Source of the DNA: JBGTGT01 sp051439375
Lineage (GTDB): Bacteria > Cyanobacteriota > Cyanobacteriia > Cyanobacteriales > Microcystaceae
Length of the DNA: 64,000 bases
Direction: 5' to 3'
NCBI GenBank assembly: GCA_051439375.1
Contig: JBFRWB010000087.1
Span: 1 to 64,000 of the forward strand
In this document: in pieces, positions 8,605-16,943 of the stretch
Numbering within the stretch: position 1 is the stretch's first letter
How the letters are laid out: each line of letters opens with the position of its first letter
The notes under the pieces: model-generated
Told to the model about the DNA's origin: nothing
Database searches by the model: none
The model's input: the letters and a program-made list of their open reading frames with translations, nothing else
Made by a program: the position numbers and the translations under genes

Positions 8605-9753
8605 TTAACGAATCTCTGCCAAAAAAATCAGCCGCATCTTCTTCTGTAAAAAACTCAATCCCTTATATGGACAACGGTTACCTATTGTATCTCTGCCTTT
8701 CTGTAGAGGTGTAAGGCTTACACCTAAACCCTCTTTAATTTCCTGTAAAGGCGTAAGGTTTGCACCCACACCCATCTCAATATTATCTTGAGGAGAATTG
8801 TTATTAATAATTTTATCGTTAGCAATATTATCGCCACCATTGCTATTATTTTGGTTAATATTTTTATTATCAATGTTAATCGTTTGATGAGTTACCCATT
8901 GAATAATCGTCTTCAAATAATCAATTTGTTGTTGTTGCAGAGTAATAGTAACTGCATTAACATCTTCCTTATGATTCTCTCTTAAAATCATTGGTTTTCC
9001 ACTATTACTAAAATAAGGTTTCTCCACATCATCCTTTAACTCATCATTAATCACCCTTGCTAAATCATAATTATCAATGACTTTACCTGCATAGCGAACA
9101 GGATTTAATGCAGCTAACAATATATTAACTAATCCGCCCTTATTATCCGATAAATTAATCCTCTCTTTTTGAGAGGAACTTAACCCCGAACCCTGAACCC
9201 TGAACCCTGAACTCATAACAATACTTCTATTTTTAGAATCCTTGGGATCAACTTCCAAAATATTAATCGCCTTATCTACACAATAACAATCAAACCATAT
9301 CACTTGATTTTTAACCTTACTGTCTTCTAATAAATCCCGTAACCATAGCAAAGATAAGCCATAAAAATGCTTGGCTAAATCAACATCACTGGTGGCTAAA
9401 AAACTCTCATTTCTTCCCTGCTGTTTACATAATCCATATCCCCGAAAATAAATTAACACCGTGTCAGGAATAAGATTATTCTTAGGTTGTAATAAATTGA
9501 TCAGTTCACTTTCTAATTGTGCTAAACTGACCCTATTTGTGTCATTTATTTTATGGGTTAGGTTTCCTTTCCCATTAGGTTTATGTGTTGGATTTCCTTC
9601 CTCAACCCAACCGACGGAAGTAATATTAAAGCCACCATACTGAGATAAGAGAAAAGCTAACCCATCAACTTGATCCGTCAAAGGATTAAGATTAGATAGC
9701 GTCGGGTCATCATAAGGAATAAGATTAATAATTAAAGCCTTGCGATTGCTCAT
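8605..9753 (-). CDS. Pseudo-orthocaspase domain (N-terminal part of a frameshifted caspase-nSTAND gene)
   Basis: The N-terminus (MSNRKALIIN) begins a caspase-like C14 fold. An earlier in-frame start at 9774 is possible, but ATG 9753 precedes the conserved strand directly. The usual catalytic His motif Y-x-G-H-G reads YFRGYG, so His is replaced by Tyr, and the usual DCCHSG Cys motif reads DCYCVD, which does not keep the Cys in its standard place. The domain therefore looks proteolytically dead, like the pseudo-orthocaspases described in cyanobacteria. After a low-complexity Asn-rich linker and two LTPLQ repeats the frame reaches CPYKGLSF, which normally leads straight into an nSTAND domain, then runs out of frame and stops. 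Adding one base to the A6 run at 8648-8653 restores continuity with the downstream ORF. Confidence 0.8.
   Translation of the reverse strand: MSNRKALIINLIPYDDPTLSNLNPLTDQVDGLAFLLSQYGGFNITSVGWVEEGNPTHKPNGKGNLTHKINDTNRVSLAQLESELINLLQPKNNLIPDTVLIYFRGYGLCKQQGRNESFLATSDVDLAKHFYGLSLLWLRDLLEDSKVKNQVIWFDCYCVDKAINILEVDPKDSKNRSIVMSSGFRVQGSGLSSSQKERINLSDNKGGLVNILLAALNPVRYAGKVIDNYDLARVINDELKDDVEKPYFSNSGKPMILRENHKEDVNAVTITLQQQQIDYLKTIIQWVTHQTINIDNKNINQNNSNGGDNIANDKIINNNSPQDNIEMGVGANLTPLQEIKEGLGVSLTPLQKGRDTIGNRCPYKGLSFLQKKMRLIFLAEIR
8648..8653 (-). other. Frameshift site in a homopolymer (T6 on the coding strand)
   Basis: On the coding strand the sequence is GAG-TTTTTT-ACAG. With six T the frame reads SFLQKKMR and soon stops; with seven it reads SFFTEEDAADFFGRDSL, matching the expected caspase-to-nSTAND linker. 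This is a one-base loss, a sequencing error, or a slippery site used for transcriptional slippage; the sequence cannot distinguish these. Confidence 0.85.
9188..9212. repeat. GAACCCT heptamer repeat inside the caspase-like ORF
   Basis: Three full GAACCCT units plus a partial fourth lie inside coding sequence, giving the minus-strand peptide FRVQGSGLSS. Such heptamers usually sit between genes in cyanobacteria; here one has inserted or grown in a loop of the caspase-like domain. Confidence 0.75.
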
Positions 9754-9788
9754 AATGCAAGATACAGTTAACACAGTTCTTTAGCATA

Positions 9789-9805
9789 GCGAGCAAGATG
9801 CTCGC
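9789..9805. repeat. Hairpin GCGAGCA/TGCTCGC
   Basis: Seven-base perfect stem with a three-base loop, in the 192-bp gap between the divergent caspase-like gene and the MNT gene. There is no T-run on either side, so it is not an obvious terminator. It is probably part of a small extragenic repeat together with the hairpin at 9836-9848. Confidence 0.6.
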
Positions 9806-9835
9806 ACTATATTATATCATAGAAAGCAAGATGGT

Positions 9836-9848
9836 CAGGCTTCGCCTG
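9836..9848. repeat. Hairpin CAGGC-TTC-GCCTG
   Basis: Five-base perfect stem in the same intergenic gap, about 30 bp from the preceding hairpin. Purpose unknown. Confidence 0.5.
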
Positions 9849-9945
9849 TGCTTTGCAGCATACTCCTATCTCTCAAACTTATTTGAAACGACTATATTAG
9901 TTATCAATCAGCAATTTTTGAATGACTTTTACAGGAGATTGAACC

Positions 9946-10239
9946 ATGAAGTTAAAAGACAAGTTAACAGAGAAACGAGAAGAAATCTTAACTATTGCTG
10001 CTAAACATGGGGCATTTAATGTTAGGGTATTTGGTTCAGTAGCAAGGGGTGAGAAAACGGCAAATAGCGATATTGATCTACTTATTGATTATGATTTAGC
10101 GAAAACAACACCTTGGTTTCCCGGAGGGTTATTGATTGATTTAGAGGATTTATTAGAGTGTAAGGTAGATATAGTAACAGAAAAAGGTCTTCATTCTTTT
10201 ATTAGAGAACGAATCTTAAAGGAGGCGATTAAATTATGA
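9946..10239 (+). CDS. MNT-type minimal nucleotidyltransferase (antitoxin of a HEPN/MNT pair)
   Basis: A 97-residue minimal nucleotidyltransferase. The signature GSVARGEKTANSDIDLLID covers the GSxxRG motif (residues 30-35) and the metal-binding D-x-D (about residues 42-44). In known HEPN/MNT modules this enzyme neutralises the HEPN ribonuclease by adding nucleotides to it. A clear AGGAG-type site (ACAGGAGATTG) precedes the ATG. The stop overlaps the next start as ATGA, the classic translational coupling of these pairs, but the toxin partner is reduced to a remnant. The antitoxin itself looks intact and has normal length. Confidence 0.9.
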   Translation: MKLKDKLTEKREEILTIAAKHGAFNVRVFGSVARGEKTANSDIDLLIDYDLAKTTPWFPGGLLIDLEDLLECKVDIVTEKGLHSFIRERILKEAIKL

Positions 10240-10384
10240 ATGAGGACTTAGTTTATTTAGAATATTAGGAGGGATTGACCTTAATACAGTATGGGATGTG
10301 ATAGAAAATGATTTAGATGATTTAAAAGCTAAGATTGTAATAAGGCTAGAATCTTTATCATCAAACCAGATAGCTGATGACTGA
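10236..10384 (+). pseudogene. HEPN toxin (DUF86-type) remnant with internal deletion
   Basis: The ATG overlapping the MNT stop begins MNEDLVYLEY, like HEPN toxin N-termini, then stops at 10268. In another frame, from 10265, the sequence reads GGIDLNTVWDVIENDLDDL and continues to a stop at 10384; this matches the C-terminal helix typical of HEPN partners. A full gene would need about 115 codons, so roughly 60-80 codons from the middle, including the ribonuclease R-x4-6-H motif, are missing. The toxin should be dead. The tail runs into TGATAAC short repeats. Confidence 0.8.
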
Positions 10385-10458
10385 TAACTGATAACTGAAA
10401 TGAATCACTTTTGCGTTAACATAACATTAAGCTTCAAACGCCCCTAACTCATTGTCAA

Positions 10459-11940
10459 ATGCTATTAAAAAATCTCTTTAAAACCACAGACAACAAATGG
10501 AAACCCGTTATTAAAGCTCTCATTAACATTGTTGGCGAAAAATGGGTTATTCGTCGCAAAGATGAACTCTTAACTTACGAATGCGACGGTTTGACTGGAT
10601 ACCGACAACGGCCAGCATTAGCCGTTCATCCGTCCTCCACCGAAGAAATTTCAGCTATCGTTAAAGTATGCCATACACACCAAATTCCTTGGGTGGCTAG
10701 AGGGGCAGGAACTGGATTATCTGGGGGTGCATTACCCCTAGAAGACGGTATCTTAATCGTTACCTCTCGTTTAAATAGAATCCTTTCAATTGACTACGAA
10801 AACCAATTAATTGTGGTGCAACCCGGCGTTATTAACAACTGGGTAACACAAGCAGTCAGCCCCCAAGGATTCTACTACGCCCCCGACCCTTCGAGTCAAA
10901 TTATCTGCTCCATTGGGGGCAACGTCGCCGAAAATTCAGGGGGCGTACATTGCCTTAAATACGGTGTTACTACCAACCATGTCTTAGGGCTAAAAGTAGT
11001 CATACCTGACGGTTCAATTGTGGATTTAGGCGGAGAAGTCCCAGAAACCCCCGGCTACGACTTAACAGGGGTGTTTGTGGGGTCTGAAGGCACATTAGGC
11101 ATCGCCACAGAGATCACATTACGCATTCTCAAAACCCCCGAATCTATCTGTGTCTTACTCGCAGACTTTACCAGTATTGAAGATGCTGGCCAATCTGTCA
11201 CTGACATTATAAGCGGGGGAATTATTCCTGCTGGAATGGAGATCATGGACAATTTCACCATCAAATCCGTAGAATCTGTGGTGCAAACCGGCTGTTATCC
11301 CACCGATGCCGCAGCTATTCTATTAATTGAATTAGATGGCTTACAAATAGAAGTAGATGAAAATAAGCAGCGTGTCGCAGAAATTTGCCGTAACAATGGG
11401 GCAAGAAATATTACCACTGCCCGTGATCCCAAAGAACGGTTAACCTTATGGAAAGGTCGAAAAGCAGCCTTTGCCGCAGCAGGGAAAATGAGTGCTAATT
11501 ATTTTGTCCAAGATGGGGTTATTCCTCGGACAAAATTAGCCAAAGTCTTACAAGAGATTAACGCATTAGGGGATAAATATGGTTATCGTATAGCTAATGT
11601 TTTCCACGCTGGTGATGGCAATTTACACCCTTTAATTTTGTACGATAATGCCATCGAAGGACAATGGGAAGATGTAGAAAAATTAGGGGGAGAAATTCTT
11701 AAATGTTGTGTCGATGCAGGAGGAAGTTTATCAGGGGAACATGGCATTGGTTCAGATAAAAACTGTTTTATGCCTTATATGTTTAATGAAACCGATTTAG
11801 AAACCATGCAATCAGTAAGAGCAGCTTTTAACCCCGATAATTTAGCCAATCCGGGTAAGTTATTTCCCACTCCTCGTACCTGTGGTGAGGCGGCTAATGC
11901 TCAGAAAATGGAACAGTTTAAAGAGGCTGAATTGTTTTAA
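10459..11940 (+). CDS. glcD: FAD-linked glycolate dehydrogenase/oxidase subunit GlcD
   Basis: 493 residues of the FAD-binding type 4 oxidase family. The FAD-binding domain carries RGAGTGLSGG at residues 81-90 and later GSEGTLGIATE; the C-terminal cap domain holds HAGDGNLHP and GEHGIGSDK, typical of GlcD and D-lactate dehydrogenases. In cyanobacteria the GlcD-type enzyme oxidises photorespiratory glycolate to glyoxylate. A strict distinction from D-lactate dehydrogenase needs enzyme data. No glcE/glcF follows; the glycerophosphodiesterase gene starts 12 bp after the stop, suggesting cotranscription. Confidence 0.9.
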   Translation: MLLKNLFKTTDNKWKPVIKALINIVGEKWVIRRKDELLTYECDGLTGYRQRPALAVHPSSTEEISAIVKVCHTHQIPWVARGAGTGLSGGALPLEDGILIVTSRLNRILSIDYENQLIVVQPGVINNWVTQAVSPQGFYYAPDPSSQIICSIGGNVAENSGGVHCLKYGVTTNHVLGLKVVIPDGSIVDLGGEVPETPGYDLTGVFVGSEGTLGIATEITLRILKTPESICVLLADFTSIEDAGQSVTDIISGGIIPAGMEIMDNFTIKSVESVVQTGCYPTDAAAILLIELDGLQIEVDENKQRVAEICRNNGARNITTARDPKERLTLWKGRKAAFAAAGKMSANYFVQDGVIPRTKLAKVLQEINALGDKYGYRIANVFHAGDGNLHPLILYDNAIEGQWEDVEKLGGEILKCCVDAGGSLSGEHGIGSDKNCFMPYMFNETDLETMQSVRAAFNPDNLANPGKLFPTPRTCGEAANAQKMEQFKEAELF

Positions 11941-11952
11941 CAGTTATCAATT

Positions 11953-13119
11953 ATGATGATTATTGGACACCGAGGTGCAAGTGCTTTTCGCCCTGAACAT
12001 ACCCTTGCTGCTTACGAATTAGCTATTGCTCAAGGTGCAGATTTTATTGAACCTGATTTGGTAATAACAAGGGATAAAGTGTTAATTGCACGTCATGAAA
12101 ATGAACTATCTAGCACAACAGATGTTGCATCTCGTCCTCAATTTTCTAATCGATTTACCACTAAAATTATAGATGGCAATTCAATTACAGGATGGTTTGC
12201 CGAAGATTTCACCCTAGCAGAAATAAAAACCCTCCGTGCGGTTGAGCGTATCCCTGAGACTCGTCCCCATAATATTGTCTTTAATGGACTGTTTAAGATT
12301 CCTACTCTGACAGAAATTATTACTTTAGTTAACCAACAAAGTGCTGAAATAGGACGCACAATTGGGATTTATCCAGAGACAAAACATCCTACTTTTTTTG
12401 CTAAAGAGGGCAAACACCTAGACGGCTCAACAATTAATGTCTCTTTAGGACAAGTATTAATTGATACCTTAGTGGCTAATAAGTTTACCGAACCTAATCG
12501 CCTTTTTATTCAGTCCTTTGAATTGGAAAATCTCATTGAACTTAAGCAGAAAATTATGCCAAAGGCGGGAGTTGATATTCCTTTAGTGCAGCTTTTTGGC
12601 TCAACCCAATTACCGACTAATAGCAGTTTTGCTCGTCCTTATGATATTTTTTACAATGCTCAACAGAATGCAGATATGACAGCTATTTATGGTAGCGATT
12701 TAGTCTCCGCAGTCGGAGGAATTCTCGATATGAATACGGGTTACGGCCATTTAGATAATGCTGAAGCTTTAAACTGTATAAGTCGTTATGCAAATGGGGT
12801 AGGCTGCTGGAAAAATAATTTACTTTCTCGTGTACCTATTAAATCACCTGTTACTGAGAAAGCAACCTTTCAATTAATAGGAGAAGTAACCGACTTTGTG
12901 GATGATACTCACAAAGCTGGTTTAGTGATTCACGTCTATACGCTTCGGCCTGAAGAAAAATTTTTGTCCGTCAATGAGCATGGAATTCCTCAAACTCTCA
13001 CAGATGAAGTGCATCAATTAATTAATATTGGCGTGGATGGGGTGTTTTGTGATGATCCCCATACTTGTCGTGCAATGCTCAATTCTATAACCCCACAGGC
13101 AAGTCATTCATGCAACTGA
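11953..13119 (+). CDS. Glycerophosphodiester phosphodiesterase
   Basis: 388 residues of the GDPD family, which hydrolyse glycerophosphodiesters from phospholipid turnover to glycerol-3-phosphate and an alcohol. The N-terminal core motif GHRGASAFRPEHTLAAY and the following FIEPDLVITRD hold the catalytic His and metal-binding Glu/Asp residues; the second His lies in ARHENEL. The length and inserts resemble GlpQ more than the shorter UgpQ, but no signal peptide is visible, so a cytoplasmic location is likely. Two consecutive ATGs start the frame, 12 bp after glcD. The stop codon is the first base of a strong hairpin. Confidence 0.9.
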   Translation: MMIIGHRGASAFRPEHTLAAYELAIAQGADFIEPDLVITRDKVLIARHENELSSTTDVASRPQFSNRFTTKIIDGNSITGWFAEDFTLAEIKTLRAVERIPETRPHNIVFNGLFKIPTLTEIITLVNQQSAEIGRTIGIYPETKHPTFFAKEGKHLDGSTINVSLGQVLIDTLVANKFTEPNRLFIQSFELENLIELKQKIMPKAGVDIPLVQLFGSTQLPTNSSFARPYDIFYNAQQNADMTAIYGSDLVSAVGGILDMNTGYGHLDNAEALNCISRYANGVGCWKNNLLSRVPIKSPVTEKATFQLIGEVTDFVDDTHKAGLVIHVYTLRPEEKFLSVNEHGIPQTLTDEVHQLINIGVDGVFCDDPHTCRAMLNSITPQASHSCN

Positions 13120-13136
13120 TCACTGGTAAGTGATCA
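13117..13136 (+). terminator. Hairpin at the end of the glcD-GDPD unit
   Basis: TGATCACT-ggta-AGTGATCA forms an 8-bp perfect stem beginning at the stop codon. Only a weak T-rich stretch follows about 10 bases later, so it may be an imperfect terminator. It also belongs to the TGATCACT/TGATCAG repeat family seen at 51558 and 56392. Confidence 0.4.
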
Positions 13137-13236
13137 CTGAAATTACTTTTTATCTTACTTCTATAAGAAGTCTAGTATAACCAAATTCCCATACGCTTCC
13201 CATCGAGGGAACGATAAGGCTATAATTTATCCTAAT

Positions 13237-13269
13237 CATTCATAACTTATAATTCATCATTCATAATTC
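13237..13269. repeat. TTCATAA-type short tandem repeat upstream of ftsY
   Basis: AT-rich heptamer run (ATTCATA/ACTTATA/ATTCATC) ending just before the ftsY start, like the runs at 6361 and 38682. It occupies the place where a ribosome site is expected, and no clear Shine-Dalgarno sequence is seen. Confidence 0.6.
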
Positions 13270-13271
13270 CT

Positions 13272-14711
13272 ATGTTTAACTGGTTTCGCCGTAAAAAAGA
13301 AAAAGCAGTCGAAGAACAAGAAAAACAAGCGCAAGTAACAGAATCTCCCACTTCAGAAACGTCTGAGGACGAACCTGCCGTAGAATCTCCTGAAACAGTT
13401 GAAACAGAGAAAGAAGATTATTTGAATTGGGCAAAAGCAGCCTTTAAAAATATTCAAAATCGCCAAGAAGCGGTGAAAATTGAGGAAACTGAGGAAATTC
13501 CTTCCATCGATGGGGAGGAATTAGCTATAGAAGAGGAAGAAATAACAGAAAAAGAGCTTATTTCCGAAGAAACCAAACCAATTGCTGAAGAAAAAGCAGA
13601 GGAAGCCGAAAAAGCCCCTGCATGGCTCAAAAAATCGGATCGCTTAGAAGCCTTAAAAGAAACCGCCATCGATACACCAACCGACGAAGTTGAGCAACCA
13701 TTAGACTTTGATGAAGAGTTTGTTTGGTCGGCTAAAGTACTAGCAGAGCAAGGTAGAAAGCCCGAAGAAGTCTCAGAAGGAGAAATTAACTGGTTAAAGC
13801 GATTACGGCAAGGATTAGGCAAAACTCGCCAAGGTTTAGTCAATCAACTTAAATCGATTGTTGGCCAAGGCCCTCTTAATAATGAAGCGGTTGAAGAAAT
13901 TGAAGCCATTCTCTTACAAGCCGATGTAGGAATTGAAGCCACCGATTATATTATTGAAACCCTACAGAATAAACTACGAGAAGAAACCCTTCCCCCCGAT
14001 CAGGCGATCGCCTACCTCAAAGACATCATGCAGGAAATTTTAGATCGTCCCCTGACTGCATTGAAGTCAACCGAATTTGTTCCCCAAGACGATACCTTTA
14101 ACATTTGGCTGTTAACAGGGGTAAATGGCGCAGGAAAAACAACAACTATTGGAAAACTCGCTCACATGGCTAAAGATTCCGGCTATAGCTGTTTAATTGC
14201 TGCTGCCGATACCTTTAGGGCAGCTGCTGTCGAACAGGTAAAAGTATGGGGCGATCGCACTAATACCCCAGTTATAGCCAATCCGGGTAAAAATACTGAT
14301 CCGGCAGCAGTGGTTTATGATGGCATCGCAGCCGCCCAATCTCGCAATATACAGCTATTATTGGTGGATACAGCCGGACGTTTACAGAATAAGAAAAACT
14401 TGATGGACGAATTGGCTAAGATAAGACGAATCATCGATAAAAAAGCACCCAATGCCCATATTGAATCCCTTTTAGTTTTAGACGCTACCTTGGGGCAAAA
14501 TGGTCTTAGACAGGCTCAAGTTTTCTCAGAAGCAGCAAAACTAAGCGGTGTGGTATTAACGAAATTAGATGGGACAGCAAAAGGGGGCGTAGCCTTTGCC
14601 GTTGCCCAACAACTTAACCTTCCGATTCGTTTTATCGGCGCAGGAGAAGGAATTGAAGATTTACGTCCATTTTCTAGTTATGAGTTTATTGAGGCGTTAT
14701 TAAATGGCTAA
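13272..14711 (+). CDS. ftsY: Signal recognition particle receptor FtsY
   Basis: A 479-residue SRP receptor GTPase that docks SRP-ribosome complexes at the membrane. Residues 1 to about 170 form the acidic A domain, Glu-rich with a basic N-terminus (FNWFRRKKEK). The NG domain follows, with GVNGAGKT at 283-290 (G1), DTFRAAAVEQ, DTAGRL (G3), TKLDGTAKGG (G4) and GAGEGIEDLRPF near the C-terminus. Motif order and length are normal. It ends one base from the convergent PhyH gene. Confidence 0.97.
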   Translation: MFNWFRRKKEKAVEEQEKQAQVTESPTSETSEDEPAVESPETVETEKEDYLNWAKAAFKNIQNRQEAVKIEETEEIPSIDGEELAIEEEEITEKELISEETKPIAEEKAEEAEKAPAWLKKSDRLEALKETAIDTPTDEVEQPLDFDEEFVWSAKVLAEQGRKPEEVSEGEINWLKRLRQGLGKTRQGLVNQLKSIVGQGPLNNEAVEEIEAILLQADVGIEATDYIIETLQNKLREETLPPDQAIAYLKDIMQEILDRPLTALKSTEFVPQDDTFNIWLLTGVNGAGKTTTIGKLAHMAKDSGYSCLIAAADTFRAAAVEQVKVWGDRTNTPVIANPGKNTDPAAVVYDGIAAAQSRNIQLLLVDTAGRLQNKKNLMDELAKIRRIIDKKAPNAHIESLLVLDATLGQNGLRQAQVFSEAAKLSGVVLTKLDGTAKGGVAFAVAQQLNLPIRFIGAGEGIEDLRPFSSYEFIEALLNG

Positions 14712-14712
14712 A

Positions 14713-15717
14713 CTATTGATTTAAAAGTATCTGAATCACCTTTTTTTTTACCCCTTGAAAGAAATGGGGAAAACGAACTTCCATGTAAAAGATTAATTTT
14801 CGATACCATAAATCCAAAGATTTTGGATGATGGATTAATTGTTGATTAACCTTCTCTAAGTTCAGAGAAATAAGCCGCTTTTGATACTGTAATAATTGAT
14901 TGGATTGAGGAATATAATGCCCCGTTAGAGAACAACGAGATAAATGGAAATCTTCTGTTTTTAAGCTACCATGGATTGTGTGGGAATGCCAGAATAAAAC
15001 ATCTCCTTGTTTTAAATAAGGTGCATAGCATTTTAGGTGGGATGCCTTAATAGTCTCCATTACTTTTTGCTTATAACTATGATGCTGAGTTGCAATATTC
15101 ATCCCTCTTTTATTGTTAGAAATCTCTAAGCGATGACTGTAAGGATAAATAAAAAAGCGTCCAGCAGCAGCATTAATATCCTCTAAGGCAATCCAAATTC
15201 CTACCATTTTTCCTAAGTTACTAGCATCTAGATAGTAGGTATCTTGATGTGGCCAAGTTTCTGAGTTTCCTTCAAAAAACATACTCTGAACAAGAATTGC
15301 TGGTTCATCGAAAAAACCTTGTAATATCTGATGTAACTGAGAATCTGTTAAGATTTTAAGTCCTAATTGTTTAAACTCAGAAAATTGACGGGTTTCTAAA
15401 TCTTGAATATTTAATAAAGCATTAATGATCAATCCTTGAGAATTAAATTGATGGGTTTCGGGGTTTCCTGTTACTTGACGGTAAAAATAACCCTGATGAG
15501 GTTTAATTGTTGTATAAAAAGCCTGTTTAAACTGTTCACAAAGGTTAGAGTCAATCAGATTCCGAATAATGACATACCCCTTATCTTGGTAATAACTTCG
15601 ATAGTCTTCTACAGAAGTTAAAGTTCCATAAATATCATTTTCTAGGTTAATATTTATGGGACTCTCAATGACTTGTCCATCGGGAGCAAACGTCCCATAA
15701 GATTGATTAGTATTCAT
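14713..15717 (-). CDS. Phytanoyl-CoA dioxygenase (PhyH) family protein
   Basis: 334 residues of the Fe(II)/2-oxoglutarate oxygenase PhyH family. The metal triad is visible as HQD in WPHQDTYYLD and the distal His in FWHSHTIHGS; the Arg of RCSLTGHYIP fits the 2-oxoglutarate ligand. The start overlaps the end of the upstream glycosyltransferase by 11 bp, so the two are translated from one message together with the sugar transferase. In this setting it may hydroxylate a lipid or glycan precursor, but that is inference from context; PhyH substrates are very diverse. Confidence 0.88.
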   Translation of the reverse strand: MNTNQSYGTFAPDGQVIESPININLENDIYGTLTSVEDYRSYYQDKGYVIIRNLIDSNLCEQFKQAFYTTIKPHQGYFYRQVTGNPETHQFNSQGLIINALLNIQDLETRQFSEFKQLGLKILTDSQLHQILQGFFDEPAILVQSMFFEGNSETWPHQDTYYLDASNLGKMVGIWIALEDINAAAGRFFIYPYSHRLEISNNKRGMNIATQHHSYKQKVMETIKASHLKCYAPYLKQGDVLFWHSHTIHGSLKTEDFHLSRCSLTGHYIPQSNQLLQYQKRLISLNLEKVNQQLIHHPKSLDLWYRKLIFYMEVRFPHFFQGVKKKVIQILLNQ

Positions 15718-16933
15718 CGTTTTCTAATTTAGATAATAAGGCTTGATAAGCATCAATTGTTTGCTTCAATGTAAAATGAGTTTGGGCAACTTTAACCGCA
15801 TTTCTCCCCATCAAAGCACAACATTCAGGGCTTTTTCTAGCGAGTTTAATTACTTTTAAGAGTCCTTTCGTATCCGTTGGCTTAACAACCCAACCAATTT
15901 GATGTTCGGTGACTAACATGGCAATTTCAGAGGAAGTATCAGTAAGCGTAATCAGGGGTTTTCCAGCAGCAATATGATTATAAATTCGACTAGGAACTGA
16001 AACTCCCTCCATATTAGGAATAAGAGAGATGATCGCTACATCACAAGCGTTTAAAAGGGTATTAAGTTCCTCTCTAGGAAACGGATCAAGTAGGGTGATA
16101 TTATTTAACTGGGCAGTTTGAATTGTTTGTGATAACCATTGTTTCTTGTAACCTGTCCCCGCAATAATAAAATGATAGTTGGGATAGGTTTTAAGGTGTG
16201 TAGCAACCTCAACAATACTTTCGATATCATGGGTTCTACCAATATTTCCTGAATAGAGAAGAATAAATTTATCGGTTAAATTCAGTTGCTTTAAAAAAAA
16301 ATTATTTTCTTTAGGATAAGGATAAATATCGTCTAAATCTGCCCAGTGAGAAATAGTTGTTACCTGTTTGGTACTTTTATTATTTAAGTAATTATAAATT
16401 CTTTTGGACATATCCCGACCAAGGGTAATAATTTGGGTAGATTGTTGATAAAGAAGCCGATTAAATTGTTGACTAACTTTAACCTTTAGAGAATTAGATT
16501 TCCATAAACGGGTAGCAATCAAGACTTCAGGATAAAGATCATGAATTAAAGTCACTAACCTAATTCCTTTAATCCACTTAAGCAATAAACCAATAAAAGG
16601 CAAAAGAGGGGGATTAGTGACGACAATAAGTGTATCATTTTTTTTGCATAACTTTAATGCCTTTAACCAGATCAAAAAAGAACGAGTTAATCCATTAATA
16701 ATTCTTCCTAAAAGATTATTTTTATCAAAACTTGTTCCTCCACATCGTAAAATTTTTACTTTATTTTTTGTTTCACACTCAGGGTAATTAGCCAGAGGAA
16801 CAAACGCCGAGGTTGCCAAAGAAGTTATCACCACAATTTCTCGTTTTTGGGCTAAAGCTTCAGCAATGTGAGTCAAATAATACCCTGTTGAAGTTTGTTC
16901 AGGATAGTACAACTCAGTTAAAATAAAGATCAT
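15707..16933 (-). CDS. Glycosyltransferase family 4 (WcaI-like)
   Basis: 408 residues with a GT-B fold. The N-terminus (LTELYYPEQTSTGYYLTHIAEAL) and LVTLIHDLYPEVLIA resemble the WcaI/WbuB group, and the C-terminal nucleotide-sugar domain shows LLYSGNIGRTHDIES and GVSVPSRIYNHIAAGKPLI. It should transfer a sugar to a lipid-linked or nascent glycan at the cytoplasmic face. It lies between a priming sugar transferase (10 bp upstream) and the PhyH gene (11-bp overlap), forming a three-gene unit on the minus strand. The donor sugar is not predictable. Confidence 0.9.
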   Translation of the reverse strand: MIFILTELYYPEQTSTGYYLTHIAEALAQKREIVVITSLATSAFVPLANYPECETKNKVKILRCGGTSFDKNNLLGRIINGLTRSFLIWLKALKLCKKNDTLIVVTNPPLLPFIGLLLKWIKGIRLVTLIHDLYPEVLIATRLWKSNSLKVKVSQQFNRLLYQQSTQIITLGRDMSKRIYNYLNNKSTKQVTTISHWADLDDIYPYPKENNFFLKQLNLTDKFILLYSGNIGRTHDIESIVEVATHLKTYPNYHFIIAGTGYKKQWLSQTIQTAQLNNITLLDPFPREELNTLLNACDVAIISLIPNMEGVSVPSRIYNHIAAGKPLITLTDTSSEIAMLVTEHQIGWVVKPTDTKGLLKVIKLARKSPECCALMGRNAVKVAQTHFTLKQTIDAYQALLSKLENDEY

Positions 16934-16943
16934 ATTAAACCAA

